A DNA stretch of 64,000 bases from Candidatus Thorarchaeota archaeon (GTDB lineage: Archaea > Asgardarchaeota > Thorarchaeia > Thorarchaeales > Thorarchaeaceae): positions 220,971-284,970 of the forward strand of contig SHMX01000003.1 in assembly GCA_008080745.1 (NCBI GenBank), given 5' to 3'. The position numbers and the translations under genes are program-made. Within the stretch, counting starts at the first letter, position 1; every line of letters begins with the position of its first letter. The notes below the pieces were generated by a model. That model had not been told where the DNA came from. It did not search any database and was given only the letters and a program-made list of their open reading frames with translations. This document shows positions 17,496-26,340 of this stretch, one piece after another.

Positions 17496-18056
17496 TTGAG
17501 CATTGCATATGTTTACAAAGTATGTGTCATCGGAAATGCATCGGTAGGAAAAACTAGTACTATTATTAGATGGGCAAAAGGTTGGTTTAGGCAAGATTAT
17601 CTCTTGACTGTAGGAGTACAACACTATGCAAAAATATTCGATATAGACCATCAAGGAGAGTCTGTAAGTATAAAGCTCATTTTATGGGATTTTGCGGGTC
17701 AAGATATGTTCAAAGAGGTACGTGCCAAGTTCTATGATGGAGCTAAAGGATTAGTATTGATGTGTGATATCACCAGAAAAGAAACATTTCATGCATTGCC
17801 AAAATGGCTTCAAGAGGCTTCTGAAAACATTGGTCAGGAGGTACCATTAGTTCTGGTTTCAAATAAGGCAGACCTTCCAGATAAGGAAGTGAGTGTGACC
17901 GAGATCAAACGATATGCAAAATCATTGGATGCTCCTTGTGTGATTAGTAGTGCAAAGACGGGGTCAAATGTACAGGACGTTTTCAGACTGATTGGAAAAA
18001 GAGTTCATGAACGGAGAATGAATCATACCACTAGTAGACATGATACCTTCAGATGA
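17496..18056 (+). CDS. Ras/Rab-like small GTPase 2
   Basis: The 186-aa protein is a paralogue of the preceding GTPase. It has G1 GNASVGKT at 13-20, the shared VGVQHY switch region, G3 WDFAGQD, G4 NKAD and G5 SAK. The catalytic Gln is kept, so GTP hydrolysis is expected. It begins at TTG 17496 with GGGA upstream and also lacks a C-terminal Cys. An AT-rich gap of 121 bases before it may hold its own promoter. The pair looks like a recent tandem duplication followed by divergence. Confidence 0.93.
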   Translation: MSIAYVYKVCVIGNASVGKTSTIIRWAKGWFRQDYLLTVGVQHYAKIFDIDHQGESVSIKLILWDFAGQDMFKEVRAKFYDGAKGLVLMCDITRKETFHALPKWLQEASENIGQEVPLVLVSNKADLPDKEVSVTEIKRYAKSLDAPCVISSAKTGSNVQDVFRLIGKRVHERRMNHTTSRHDTFR

Positions 18057-18301
18057 AAAAGGTTGATTTCTATGTTTACCCAGATCAAAATCAAAGATAG
18101 CATCCATTTCATCTGGTCATTTTCGATAAAGAGTTCTAAAGAGCGATTTTTGAATTGAATATCTATTATCTATCAAAAAAAGTGTTTAATCAGTAAACAA
18201 ACTCCAAAAATCGTTAGCCATGATTTTAATTCGCTTAAGAAAGAGGAATAGACAGTAATTGAATAAATACTGTCTGGAAAGACATGGACTGAATAGCGGT
18301 T
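18057..18301. other. Intergenic region, no gene seen
   Basis: These 245 bases are AT-rich and have stops in all frames. Apart from the hairpin at 18251-18274 I see no RNA gene or repeat. Confidence 0.5.
18251..18274 (-). terminator. Hairpin terminator of the 54-aa gene
   Basis: GACAGTA/TACTGTC gives a 7-bp stem with a 10-base loop. Read on the minus strand it follows the 54-aa gene and leads into CTATTCCTCTTTCTT. Confidence 0.5.
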
Positions 18302-18466
18302 CTAGACTTTTTCAATCATAGCTTTTCTTTTGTCAATCTCCTCTTGAGGCATTGTTTCGAAACCATGTGCTTTCGCACCATGTTTCTTGATTTCTTCTAC
18401 TACATCACTCTTAGTTTCACCTTTGAGGACAGCATCACACATCTGACATTCAAACTTGTACGACAT
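18302..18466 (-). CDS. 54-aa DUF1059-like small metal-binding protein
   Basis: Too short for the ORF track. It starts at ATG 18466 and reads MSYKFECQMC, ending IEKV. A CxxC pair (residues 7 and 10) and two His residues (29 and 34, HGAKAH) in a DVVEEIKKH helix match the layout of DUF1059-type small proteins: two Cys, then a helix with His. A metal site is likely. The frame has normal codon use and a hairpin terminator downstream. Function of the family is unknown. Confidence 0.75.
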   Translation of the reverse strand: MSYKFECQMCDAVLKGETKSDVVEEIKKHGAKAHGFETMPQEEIDKRKAMIEKV

Positions 18467-18601
18467 TATACTTCACTATAGTTATCATAGAGGTTACTAA
18501 TAAATGGTCATATACCACAAAATATCCAGTAAGAAAGAATCAACAAGATTATTCTTGAGAGTTAGAAATCAAAAGAGTAATATTTTGTGAACTCATCAAA
18601 A

Positions 18602-19417
18602 TTAGAACATCTCAAGCACTTCATCTAAAGATTTTACGTGTATATGAGGTGTCTTATCAAGATCCCCTGCATCAAACGGAACAATATCCTCTTCCCGTCT
18701 ATCAACTAGAATGGTTGTCATTCCTGCAGCTCTACCACCAGCAATATCAGATGCAGGATTATCGCCGACCATTACACTCTCTTCAATAGTAAAACCAAGC
18801 AGTTCAATAGTTGCTTGAAAAATCTCTGGGAGCGGTTTACCAACGATAACAGCTTCCACACCGGTTGCATCTTCGATAGCAGCAACAATAGATCTTTCAC
18901 CAATGTAGACATCTTCAGTTCCAAGATAGATGCCAGGATAATCTCGACTCCCGCTAATACAAATAAGAACCGCTCCCTCCTTGACCATCTTGGTGGCGAA
19001 ATTCAACTCAGCAAAAGTCATACCCCTGTCTGCACCAACCGCAACAAAATCTATTGGAGGGTTATTTGTGACATCAAGACCTCGCGCTATGAAATCTTCT
19101 TGAGCTCCTCCTTCACCAATAACAAAGCACCGAGCTTCTGGTTGTCTATTAGATATGTAGGCAGCAGCTGCGGCACCTGCACTGAAAGTCTTGTCGAGGT
19201 CCACTTTATAACCTGCCTTCGTAACCGCACTGTGAATTTGCCTTGAGGAAAGTCGACCCACATTTGTAAGAATAGCTGGTGTTTTTCCTAAATCTAAAAG
19301 ATGATTCCATAGATTTAAAGCATCAGAAAATGGATTTGGATGATCAACATCCCGAATCATGGTGTTATCCACATCAAATAGCCAGAGAGATTTTTTATCC
19401 AATGAATATTCTGACAT
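18602..19417 (-). CDS. HAD-superfamily phosphatase, NagD-like (class IIA)
   Basis: This 271-aa enzyme has motif I FDVDNTMI near residue 15, motif II LTNVGR near 55, motif III Lys in GKPLPEIF near 200 and motif IV MVGDNPASDIAG near 220. The cap lies between motifs II and III, as in the NagD/pNPPase class. Motif I usually reads DxDGT/V; here it is DVDNT, an Asn in place of Gly. It should hydrolyse a phosphate ester in the cytoplasm; the natural substrate is not known. Confidence 0.87.
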   Translation of the reverse strand: MSEYSLDKKSLWLFDVDNTMIRDVDHPNPFSDALNLWNHLLDLGKTPAILTNVGRLSSRQIHSAVTKAGYKVDLDKTFSAGAAAAAYISNRQPEARCFVIGEGGAQEDFIARGLDVTNNPPIDFVAVGADRGMTFAELNFATKMVKEGAVLICISGSRDYPGIYLGTEDVYIGERSIVAAIEDATGVEAVIVGKPLPEIFQATIELLGFTIEESVMVGDNPASDIAGGRAAGMTTILVDRREEDIVPFDAGDLDKTPHIHVKSLDEVLEMF

Positions 19418-19452
19418 ACTATTGTGGACAATACTAAGCTTAATGAAATTGT

Positions 19453-19806
19453 CTAGTCACCGTTATTTTCAAGCAGGGGAATAACGCAGATGAATCTGAA
19501 GTTTCCGTTCCCTTCAGTATTGTCATATCCGTGGGGAGCTTCAGAGGGGACAAATATCACATCATCTTTCTTAGCGGGTCCTTCAAAATCACCAAGTAAT
19601 TTTGCTGTGCCTTCTAAAACAAATATTTCGTGTTCTTCAGGATGCGTATGGATAGGAATGATACCACCCGGACCAATATTGAACATTCGCATCGCATAAT
19701 TCTTGGCCCCTGTTCGACGTCCAACTAACCATCTAACCGTAACATTTCGAGAACCAGGAAAATTAACTTCTTGTTCTTCGCGTTCTTGATAGTTTATGCA
19801 ATACAT
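19453..19806 (-). CDS. Single-domain cupin protein
   Basis: The 117-aa protein carries a cupin core: motif 1 IHTHPEEHEIFVLEG near residue 51 and motif 2 VPSEAPHGYDN near 85. Together they supply three His and a Glu for a metal ion. Such small cupins act as isomerases, dioxygenases or sugar-binding regulators; nothing here decides between these. It starts at ATG 19806 and ends 35 bases from the HAD gene, so co-transcription is likely. Confidence 0.85.
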   Translation of the reverse strand: MYCINYQEREEQEVNFPGSRNVTVRWLVGRRTGAKNYAMRMFNIGPGGIIPIHTHPEEHEIFVLEGTAKLLGDFEGPAKKDDVIFVPSEAPHGYDNTEGNGNFRFICVIPLLENNGD

Positions 19807-19989
19807 GATTCTAGAACCTCTCTCTGTAAACTTATCTCCCGTTCAATTTCGAGTTCTCCGAATATAATAGCTTTAGGATGTGACCGTATTTCGAAAGCCC
19901 AACATAGAAAGGTTAATTTTGTAAGACCAGCAATTGTCCATGTTATATCCACAAGGCAATCTAGCCTGCGTGAAAAAAAGGGGATAATA

Positions 19990-20511
19990 ATGACAGAAGA
20001 AGATACCTATCTGCGGGCAAAGCTCACGGAAATCAAAGGTTCTATCGATAGACTAACAGATTTATTGAATCGAATGATAGAGGTGATTGCAAAAATAACT
20101 GAAGTTGAAACAGCTACCTCGGATTTGGCTTTAGCAGTTGCTGCAAATAGTGAGAAGATTGATGAAGTTTTGAAGAAGATTTCAAGTATATCGATTGCTG
20201 CTCCAGCTGGAACTACAGCAGGTGGAACCCTATCAGACAAACAAGCGGTCTCATCATTACAAGCAGTTCTTGAGAATTTGGAATCACAAATTCGAGAAGG
20301 AGTTATTGCCAGCGATCTTGCTGTCAAGATTGGTGAAGCAGCCGATGCTATGGAGCAGCGAGGTGGTACAGGTCCACTAATTTTGAAAATGAACAGATGG
20401 GGCAGAATCCTCAAGACATATGGTCGAGTTGATACAATTAGTCCCACTGACCTGAAAAAACTCAGAGACGACCTCAAAGAATGGCAAAAAGAAGTTGCTC
20501 AACTTCGATAG
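19990..20511 (+). CDS. Unknown 173-aa coiled-coil protein
   Basis: The track ORF starts at 19771, but that part runs antisense to the cupin gene. ATG 19990 has AAGGGGAT a few bases upstream and is taken as the start. Residues about 8-70 form a helix with heptad-like Leu/Ile spacing, then comes an Ala/Gly/Thr linker (AAPAGTTAGG), then a second helical domain with conserved-looking Trp residues. No family is recognised. A strong hairpin follows. Confidence 0.78.
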   Translation: MTEEDTYLRAKLTEIKGSIDRLTDLLNRMIEVIAKITEVETATSDLALAVAANSEKIDEVLKKISSISIAAPAGTTAGGTLSDKQAVSSLQAVLENLESQIREGVIASDLAVKIGEAADAMEQRGGTGPLILKMNRWGRILKTYGRVDTISPTDLKKLRDDLKEWQKEVAQLR

Positions 20512-20527
20512 ATCTATCATGGATATG

Positions 20528-20555
20528 ATCTCTTGTGATTATTCTCACAAGAGAT
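20528..20555 (+). terminator. Hairpin terminator
   Basis: ATCTCTTGTGA/TCACAAGAGAT is a perfect 11-bp stem with loop TTATTC, 17 bases after the stop. It is followed by TATTTCC. Confidence 0.7.
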
Positions 20556-20616
20556 TATTTCCACACCTTTAAGTAGCTTTGAGAGATACGAAACATGGCA
20601 TAGGGAGTTGCCTATT

Positions 20617-20961
20617 GTGACGGCTGAAACTAGAGATGAATTTTCTCAAGTTCTTTCTAAGATTGAAAAAATACCTTCCCCACATAAGGAAAATGTCTTG
20701 GATATTTGGGAACGTTGGCTAGAGAGTAAACCACAACAACCATACTTTGAAGATTGGTTTATCTTTGCACAACAATATGATAATCAACAGGAACTTTTTA
20801 CAGAAACGCGAGTATACATTAGAATGGTTCGTAATGCTTTGAAAGATCTAGAAACACCCAAGACGATATATCGAAAGGTGAGAAAAGCGATTGTTTCTAT
20901 AGCAAGTTTCTTCTTCGTCATTTTTCTTGCAATCTCACGATTTGCTCGAGCAGGGGATTAA
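20617..20961 (+). CDS. Unknown 114-aa protein with C-terminal hydrophobic segment
   Basis: The track gives TTG 20608, but AGGGAG at 20602-20607 lies at normal distance from GTG 20617 and touches the TTG, so 20617 is preferred. The first 85 residues are polar and helical; residues about 88-108 (VSIASFFFVIFLAIS) form one membrane helix, giving a tail-anchored plan. The body would face the cytoplasm. No family is recognised. Confidence 0.7.
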   Translation: MTAETRDEFSQVLSKIEKIPSPHKENVLDIWERWLESKPQQPYFEDWFIFAQQYDNQQELFTETRVYIRMVRNALKDLETPKTIYRKVRKAIVSIASFFFVIFLAISRFARAGD

Positions 20962-21028
20962 AATTACTCGTATTGAACGAGGAGTCATTTTATATTATCC
21001 ATAACCCTGAATCATCTTGTGCTTGAAA

Positions 21029-22522
21029 ATGAAAGCCAGTATGACCTCAATACCTGATAGTATGAAAGATGCGCTCCACAGAGCTGCAGATATTGTTCGT
21101 AGTAGCAAACATCCACTGGCTATTTCTCACATTGATGCAGATGGAATAACTGCAATGGCAATTGTCGTGTTCCTCTTGGAAAGAACAAATCTTCAACCGA
21201 TTTGGAAGAACATTCACCAGTTAAATTCTGAAACTATTTTAGAAGTTAGAGATCTTGTTAGAGAGCATAAACCAGATCTTGTCATCTTTAGTGATTTGGG
21301 AACAGGTCAAATTCGTCTAATTCATGAATATATTGAACCTGAACCATATGTGAATCATATAATAATCTTAGATCACCATTTACCACCCAATCATTCAGGA
21401 CTAAGTGAAGGGCCTTTTAAATCAGATAAAATCCTTGAGATAAATCCCTCTAATCACGACCTAAGTGGAAGCTATGATGTATCAGGTGCTGGTGTTTCCT
21501 TCCTTCTTGCATATACTCTCTCCACAGAAAATTCGAACCTCGCTGAGTTAGCTGTTGTTGGAGCTTCTGGAGACCTCCAAGCATATTATGGAAAGGGTTT
21601 CGTAGGAGTCAATAAGGAAATTATCCAAATAGGAGAAGAAAATGGATTCATTCGGGTAGATAGAGACCTCACTTTCTTTGGGATAAATACAAGACCTTTA
21701 GCACAGTTATTGGAATATGCTACGGATCCGTATCTACCAGGCATTACTGGAGATCGTGATGCATGTTACAGACTTTATGATGAACTGTCAATCCCATTGA
21801 AGGATGAAATGGACCGATGGAGAATCTGGATGGACCTATCACAAGATGAGAAGAAAAAAATCGTTCAAGCATTGTTCAACCATATTTTACAATTCTATGA
21901 TCATCCTAAGGTAGCCTCTGGAATTGTAGGAAACATCATTACACTTCCAAAAAGACCTGAAAGAACAGAGATGAGAAGTGCTAAAGAATTCTCTACATTA
22001 TTGAATGCATGTGGAAGGAATAGGCGAGCGGAAGTGGGCGTTAGAATTTGTCTAGGAGATGTTGATGCTCTTAGGGAGGGTATTACACTACTTCAGCAAC
22101 ATCGAGCAAACCTTGCAAGTGCTCTCAGACGACTTGAAACAAATGGATATGATGAAACAGAAAGCATGTACATCGTTAACGACCCAGAAACTCCTGATAC
22201 CATCATAGGAATCATTATTGGAATGGCACAGGGATCTCGAATCGTTCCCATTGATAAGCCAATAATTGGAGTCAGCACCAATACATCCAATGAAGGACCT
22301 CGCGTTAAAATATCAGGAAGAGCAAGGAAAAGTCTTGTTAAACGGGGTCTCAATTTAAAAGAGGTTTTCTCCACAGCATCGGTTATTGTAAATGAAAGTG
22401 CAGAGAAGAAGGTAGCTGAAGCAGGAGGACATCCAATGGCTGCCGGAGCCTTTGTTCATGAAGATTATCTTGATGAATTCTTAGAAATAGTATCAGCAGA
22501 GATTAAGAGGACAGTGAAATAA
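21029..22522 (+). CDS. DHH-family phosphoesterase / RecJ-like exonuclease
   Basis: The protein (497 aa from ATG 21029) has the DHH motifs SHIDADG near residue 35, SDLGTG near 88 and LDHH near 115, and the C-terminal DHHA1-type GGHPMAAGAF near 475. This combination is seen in archaeal RecJ-like enzymes (single-strand nuclease, GINS-associated) and in related oligonucleotide phosphodiesterases. It needs a divalent metal such as Mn2+. The exact substrate is not decided by sequence. TTG 21017 and ATG 21041 are alternative starts; no clear ribosome site distinguishes them. Confidence 0.87.
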   Translation: MKASMTSIPDSMKDALHRAADIVRSSKHPLAISHIDADGITAMAIVVFLLERTNLQPIWKNIHQLNSETILEVRDLVREHKPDLVIFSDLGTGQIRLIHEYIEPEPYVNHIIILDHHLPPNHSGLSEGPFKSDKILEINPSNHDLSGSYDVSGAGVSFLLAYTLSTENSNLAELAVVGASGDLQAYYGKGFVGVNKEIIQIGEENGFIRVDRDLTFFGINTRPLAQLLEYATDPYLPGITGDRDACYRLYDELSIPLKDEMDRWRIWMDLSQDEKKKIVQALFNHILQFYDHPKVASGIVGNIITLPKRPERTEMRSAKEFSTLLNACGRNRRAEVGVRICLGDVDALREGITLLQQHRANLASALRRLETNGYDETESMYIVNDPETPDTIIGIIIGMAQGSRIVPIDKPIIGVSTNTSNEGPRVKISGRARKSLVKRGLNLKEVFSTASVIVNESAEKKVAEAGGHPMAAGAFVHEDYLDEFLEIVSAEIKRTVK

Positions 22523-22530
22523 AAACGGAT

Positions 22531-22545
22531 GGGGGCATTGCCCCC
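22531..22545. terminator. Bidirectional GC-rich hairpin terminator
   Basis: GGGGGC/GCCCCC with a three-base loop ATT lies between the convergent stops at 22522 and 22557. Confidence 0.65.
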
Positions 22546-22556
22546 TATTATTGGAA

Positions 22557-23015
22557 TTAGTATTCTTCAGCAGTTAGTGATGCGCCGATTATTCCAGGGA
22601 TGAATAGAAGCGCAAAGCTTACACCAAGGTCAATGACCATATTGCTAGCTAGAGCAGTTAGTTCAGCCTGGGTGAAGGCAGCACCTACTGTTAGAGCAGC
22701 ATATCCTACAAAGAATAGAGCTAATGCAATAATTGATACGAATAACATTCGTACACCACTCTTTGAGAGAAGTCCTGCTATAAATCCTGCTACTCCAAGA
22801 GCTGCAATAGGTGCATAGACTCCATTAAGAGCAAAAGTATAGGGGAAAATCAACTCACCAAATAGTAATGCTCCTTGATATTTTGCAAGATCAACAACAT
22901 TGGGATCTTGAACTATATTTCCTATTGTGGTAACGTCAAGAGCAAGAATCTGAAAGATTCCAATAACTATTGCTGTCACTAAACAAACTAAGAGCGCGAT
23001 TATTGTTCTAAACAT
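22557..23015 (-). CDS. Four-helix membrane protein of unknown function
   Basis: The protein has four hydrophobic segments separated by short loops and no recognisable family. The track starts at 23069, but the first 18 residues are polar and the ATG at 23015 begins a signal-like helix (MFRTIIALLVCLV) with GAGGAAGTG upstream, so 23015 (152 aa) is preferred. It may be an inner membrane component; nothing nearby points to a role. Confidence 0.7.
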   Translation of the reverse strand: MFRTIIALLVCLVTAIVIGIFQILALDVTTIGNIVQDPNVVDLAKYQGALLFGELIFPYTFALNGVYAPIAALGVAGFIAGLLSKSGVRMLFVSIIALALFFVGYAALTVGAAFTQAELTALASNMVIDLGVSFALLFIPGIIGASLTAEEY

Positions 23016-23130
23016 TTTTTTCTGCACTTCCTCACAAAATCGAAGGTAGCTCTTTATTGTAATATCCAAAAGTACCTTTTATATCTCTTGGCACTGGATA
23101 ATACAAATTCTGTTATTTTTTTGCACAGTT

Positions 23131-23583
23131 TTACCAATATGTTTGTTGAAGTTCTCTAATATTTTGTTCTGCATTACGTATCAATCCTAAAATGCGAGGA
23201 GGAATCTCTTCATGGGGAAGATTTTCCAATTCAAACCACTGAACTTCACCATCAGGGAACTCTGGACGAATATCTTCGGTAAGAGCTCTTGCAAGATAGT
23301 GATTAAGAAGAAAATGAAATTCTATGTCCCCTTTGTTATCCTGCATTATTACATCAAAGGTTGCAAAGAAAGCGTGAATTTCCGATTCCACACCAGTTTC
23401 TTCAAGAATCTCTCTCTTTAGGGCATCCTTCTGGGTCTCTCCAACCTCCACACCACCGCCAGGCAAAGTCCAGAGTCCCTTGCTAGGAGGTTTATCTCGC
23501 CGAAGGAGAAGTATACCCTTTCTTCCAACGACAATACCAGCAACACCAGGAATAGGGAATTCAGGATATCGACGAGAATTCAA
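23131..23583 (-). CDS. Nudix hydrolase
   Basis: The 150-aa protein has a full Nudix box, GGGVEVGE then REILEETGV, at about residues 44-66, which binds Mg2+ and cleaves nucleoside diphosphates linked to another group. The substrate could be an oxidised or ordinary nucleotide, a sugar nucleotide or a cofactor. The start is TTG 23583 with GGTG about ten bases upstream, just after the TPR gene stop at 23598; the two are likely co-transcribed. Confidence 0.9.
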   Translation of the reverse strand: MNSRRYPEFPIPGVAGIVVGRKGILLLRRDKPPSKGLWTLPGGGVEVGETQKDALKREILEETGVESEIHAFFATFDVIMQDNKGDIEFHFLLNHYLARALTEDIRPEFPDGEVQWFELENLPHEEIPPRILGLIRNAEQNIRELQQTYW

Positions 23584-23597
23584 CTTGACAGCACCAG

Positions 23598-24752
23598 TTA
23601 TACTATAGCAAAACCTTCAGGTAAATGAACTGGGTTATGACATCCATTGCAGCGAACAGTTTCAGGAAGTTTAATCACATTTCCTTTATTCTTAGATGGA
23701 ATACGCATGAATTTATCACATTGATGACAATGAACTTTGATGTAATTTCTTAGACGAATCGCAGACCTCCATGCTTCAAGAGACTCTTCATGCATTCCCA
23801 ATTCATTGTATTCTGTTGCAAGAGCAACCCAAGGCGCTGCAGCATAACAATCATCTTTGGTTCCAGCTTGTAGAGAATCTAACATCTCATCTACCATATT
23901 GAGATGTTTATACACATAATAGAAACCCCGCCATGCTTGAGTCTGATAGGATATTTCCTTTTCAAACTTATGAAGCGTTTCTTCATATTCTGGTAGGCCA
24001 AGCTTGTTTTGTATAACCGCTAGACGTCCAAGAGTGTGAGTACATGTGGGTTTTAGTTGGTATGACCGCTGAATGTGCTGAAGAGCACTTTCATAATCCT
24101 GTTTCTGTATCTCAAGTTCAGCCTTGAGCACCCATGTTTTGTAATCAGAAGAAACTAGCTCAACAGCTTTTTCTATGATAGGAGTAGCCTCTGTGTATTT
24201 TCCTAGCATAAGAAGAGTATAAGCATAGTTGATAATCCCCATTGAGGAATCGGGTTGAAGTTTGTGAATATATTCCCACTCAGCTGCAGCTGCAGTGCGA
24301 TCACCTAATCGATTGAATGCCATAGCATTTAGGGCTCTTAGAGAAATGGTATCGGGAAAATAGACAGTCGCATCCTCTATGGTTTCAACAGTTTCCGCAT
24401 ATTTTCCACGAGCATAGAGCACTCCTGCCAAGTCTTCCCACGCCTCTGGTTGAAGAGAATCTAGTTTTATTGCTTTTAGCAGGCTACGTTCAGCTTCATC
24501 AAGCTTCTGAAGTGATTTCTGCGCGCGTCCCAAAAACAAATACAATACACAGTGATCCTCCACAAGATCTTTGGCCTTTTCTAATATATCAAGAGCATCT
24601 TGTGGTTGTTCGTTTTGAACGTAAGCAATACCCAAATACATTAGAATATCGGGATCTTCGGCATTCACCTCGACTAGCTCCTCTAGAATAGATACCGCTT
24701 CTTCGAAACGCCCATTTTCTAGGGCATCTACAGCAATCGCCAGTCTTTGCAT
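23598..24752 (-). CDS. TPR-repeat protein with C-terminal zinc ribbon
   Basis: The protein (384 aa from ATG 24752) consists of about nine tetratricopeptide-type helix pairs, for example ALENGRFEEAVSILEELV and the AYVQNEQPQDALDILEKA repeat. It ends with a zinc ribbon: CHQC near residue 345 and CNGC near 372. TPR arrays bind partner proteins and a ribbon could bind protein or nucleic acid, so an adaptor role in the cytoplasm is expected. TTG 24758 is the alternative start. Confidence 0.87.
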   Translation of the reverse strand: MQRLAIAVDALENGRFEEAVSILEELVEVNAEDPDILMYLGIAYVQNEQPQDALDILEKAKDLVEDHCVLYLFLGRAQKSLQKLDEAERSLLKAIKLDSLQPEAWEDLAGVLYARGKYAETVETIEDATVYFPDTISLRALNAMAFNRLGDRTAAAAEWEYIHKLQPDSSMGIINYAYTLLMLGKYTEATPIIEKAVELVSSDYKTWVLKAELEIQKQDYESALQHIQRSYQLKPTCTHTLGRLAVIQNKLGLPEYEETLHKFEKEISYQTQAWRGFYYVYKHLNMVDEMLDSLQAGTKDDCYAAAPWVALATEYNELGMHEESLEAWRSAIRLRNYIKVHCHQCDKFMRIPSKNKGNVIKLPETVRCNGCHNPVHLPEGFAIV

Positions 24753-24847
24753 TGTCAAATTATATGTCTCCTCGATTCCAGCTGCAGTAATTCATTAGTC
24801 AATGCTTCATGCGAAGGTCCACATTTTTGTTATAAGTACCATACGAT

Positions 24848-25705
24848 ATGGCAAAAGTGATGAATTTGATAAAATATGCTACGCCCTTCTCAATTTTACA
24901 TGCAGTAAGCTTACTAGCTCATCGATCAAGAATCGAGAAATTCAAGCAAGCATTAGAACAAGTCATCACTCCAGATACTTATTGTATTGACATAGGAACG
25001 GGGACAGGAATCTTAGCTATATTGGCAGCCAAAATAGGAGCTAAGAAGGTCACTGCTATAGACATCAATCCCGAGTCGATAGAATATGCTAAGAAAAGTG
25101 CAGAGCTGAATAATGTTGGTAGAAAAATCGAATTTGTTAGAACACATTTCAAGGATTTCATTCCTCCAGACCGAGCAGATGTTGTTACATGTGAGATGCT
25201 CTCTTCAATGCTGTTCATCGAGCAACAGATTCCGGCCAGTTATGAGATAGTTCAGAAGATGATGAAACCAGGAGGAATATTGGTACCGTCCAGAGCAACC
25301 GTATTTCTGGTACCAGTTGAGAGTGAATTTCAATGGAATAGATTCACGTATGGTAATCTATCATTTCCAAAAGTACCTCAGACTACTAGCAAGCGGGTAA
25401 TTAGAGACCTAGCCCCCCTCCAAATATTGGAGGAATTTGATTTTTACCAAATCAAAGAGTATCAAAAAGTAGAAAGAAAACTAGAATTCAAAATAGACGA
25501 AACAGGATCAGTTCATGGCCTTGTGGGTATGTTTGAAGCGGAATTGCTACCCAAAATAAAACTTACAATGGATGATGGATGGAGAGAGCTATTTCTTCCC
25601 CTCGAAAATAATATTGAAGTGAAGGAGGGGGATATTATTCAGATCGATATATCCTATATTCCAGGTGAGTTTGATTCGCTCCAAATAAGTTCAAGAATCA
25701 AGTAG
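24848..25705 (+). CDS. SAM-dependent methyltransferase, PRMT-like
   Basis: This 285-aa protein has motif [12 protein letters not shown] near residue 47, the acidic motif AIDINPES near 72, and then [11 protein letters not shown] and [15 protein letters not shown]. The last two resemble the double-Glu loop and following strand of protein arginine methyltransferases, though the second Glu of the usual SEWMG loop is replaced. A beta-rich C-terminal part follows, also as in PRMTs. It could methylate protein Arg or another nucleophile. The 3' end overlaps the msrA gene by 15 bases on the other strand. Confidence 0.82.
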   Translation: MAKVMNLIKYATPFSILHAVSLLAHRSRIEKFKQALEQVITPDTYCIDIGTGTGILAILAAKIGAKKVTAIDINPESIEYAKKSAELNNVGRKIEFVRTHFKDFIPPDRADVVTCEMLSSMLFIEQQIPASYEIVQKMMKPGGILVPSRATVFLVPVESEFQWNRFTYGNLSFPKVPQTTSKRVIRDLAPLQILEEFDFYQIKEYQKVERKLEFKIDETGSVHGLVGMFEAELLPKIKLTMDDGWRELFLPLENNIEVKEGDIIQIDISYIPGEFDSLQISSRIK

Positions 25706-26224
25706 CATCAACTTGAAATCTTTCTTAACCTTTGATACTTTTGGATCAATGACAAATCTGCAGTAGCTCTGATTGGGATTCTTTTTGTAATAGTCTTGGT
25801 GATAGTCCTCCGCAGGATAGAATTTTTTGAGTGGCGCGACCTCAGTCACGATGGGGTTAGCAAAATTCTTACGACTGTTTAATGCTTCAATCATATCTTC
25901 TGCAATTTTCTTCTGGTCTTCATCTTGATACAGAATTATTGAGCGGTATTGCCTACCCACATCATTCCCTTGACGATTCAATGTAGTAGGATCATGTGTA
26001 GCAAAAAAGACTTCAAGGATTTTACTGAAGGAGATAACTTCAGGATCATAGGTTATTTGGACAACCTCTGCATGATTAGTCAATCCTCTGGAAACTTGCT
26101 GATAAGTAGGATTTTCAACCTCGCCACCAGCATATCCAGAAACGACAGACTTGACACCTTTCAATTGTTGATAGACTGCTTCAACACACCAAAAGCAGCC
26201 TCCTCCAAGCGTTGCGGTTTTCAT
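25691..26224 (-). CDS. msrA: Peptide methionine-S-sulfoxide reductase MsrA
   Basis: The 177-aa protein opens with the MsrA active site GGGCFWCVE (catalytic Cys near residue 11) and has the usual [21 protein letters not shown] and [10 protein letters not shown] segments. A resolving-type Cys (SYCRF) lies near residue 151. It repairs oxidised methionine in the cytoplasm using thioredoxin-type reductant. Length and motif order are typical. Confidence 0.95.
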   Translation of the reverse strand: MKTATLGGGCFWCVEAVYQQLKGVKSVVSGYAGGEVENPTYQQVSRGLTNHAEVVQITYDPEVISFSKILEVFFATHDPTTLNRQGNDVGRQYRSIILYQDEDQKKIAEDMIEALNSRKNFANPIVTEVAPLKKFYPAEDYHQDYYKKNPNQSYCRFVIDPKVSKVKKDFKLMLLDS

Positions 26225-26340
26225 AATTGACTTTTCGTACTAGTACTAATCAACTGTTGGTTACAGGAAAATGTGTTTTTTTCGAGCTGGGGACACACTT
26301 TTAACGAAAAGTTTAGGCCGAAGAACATGGTGAAATCCCT

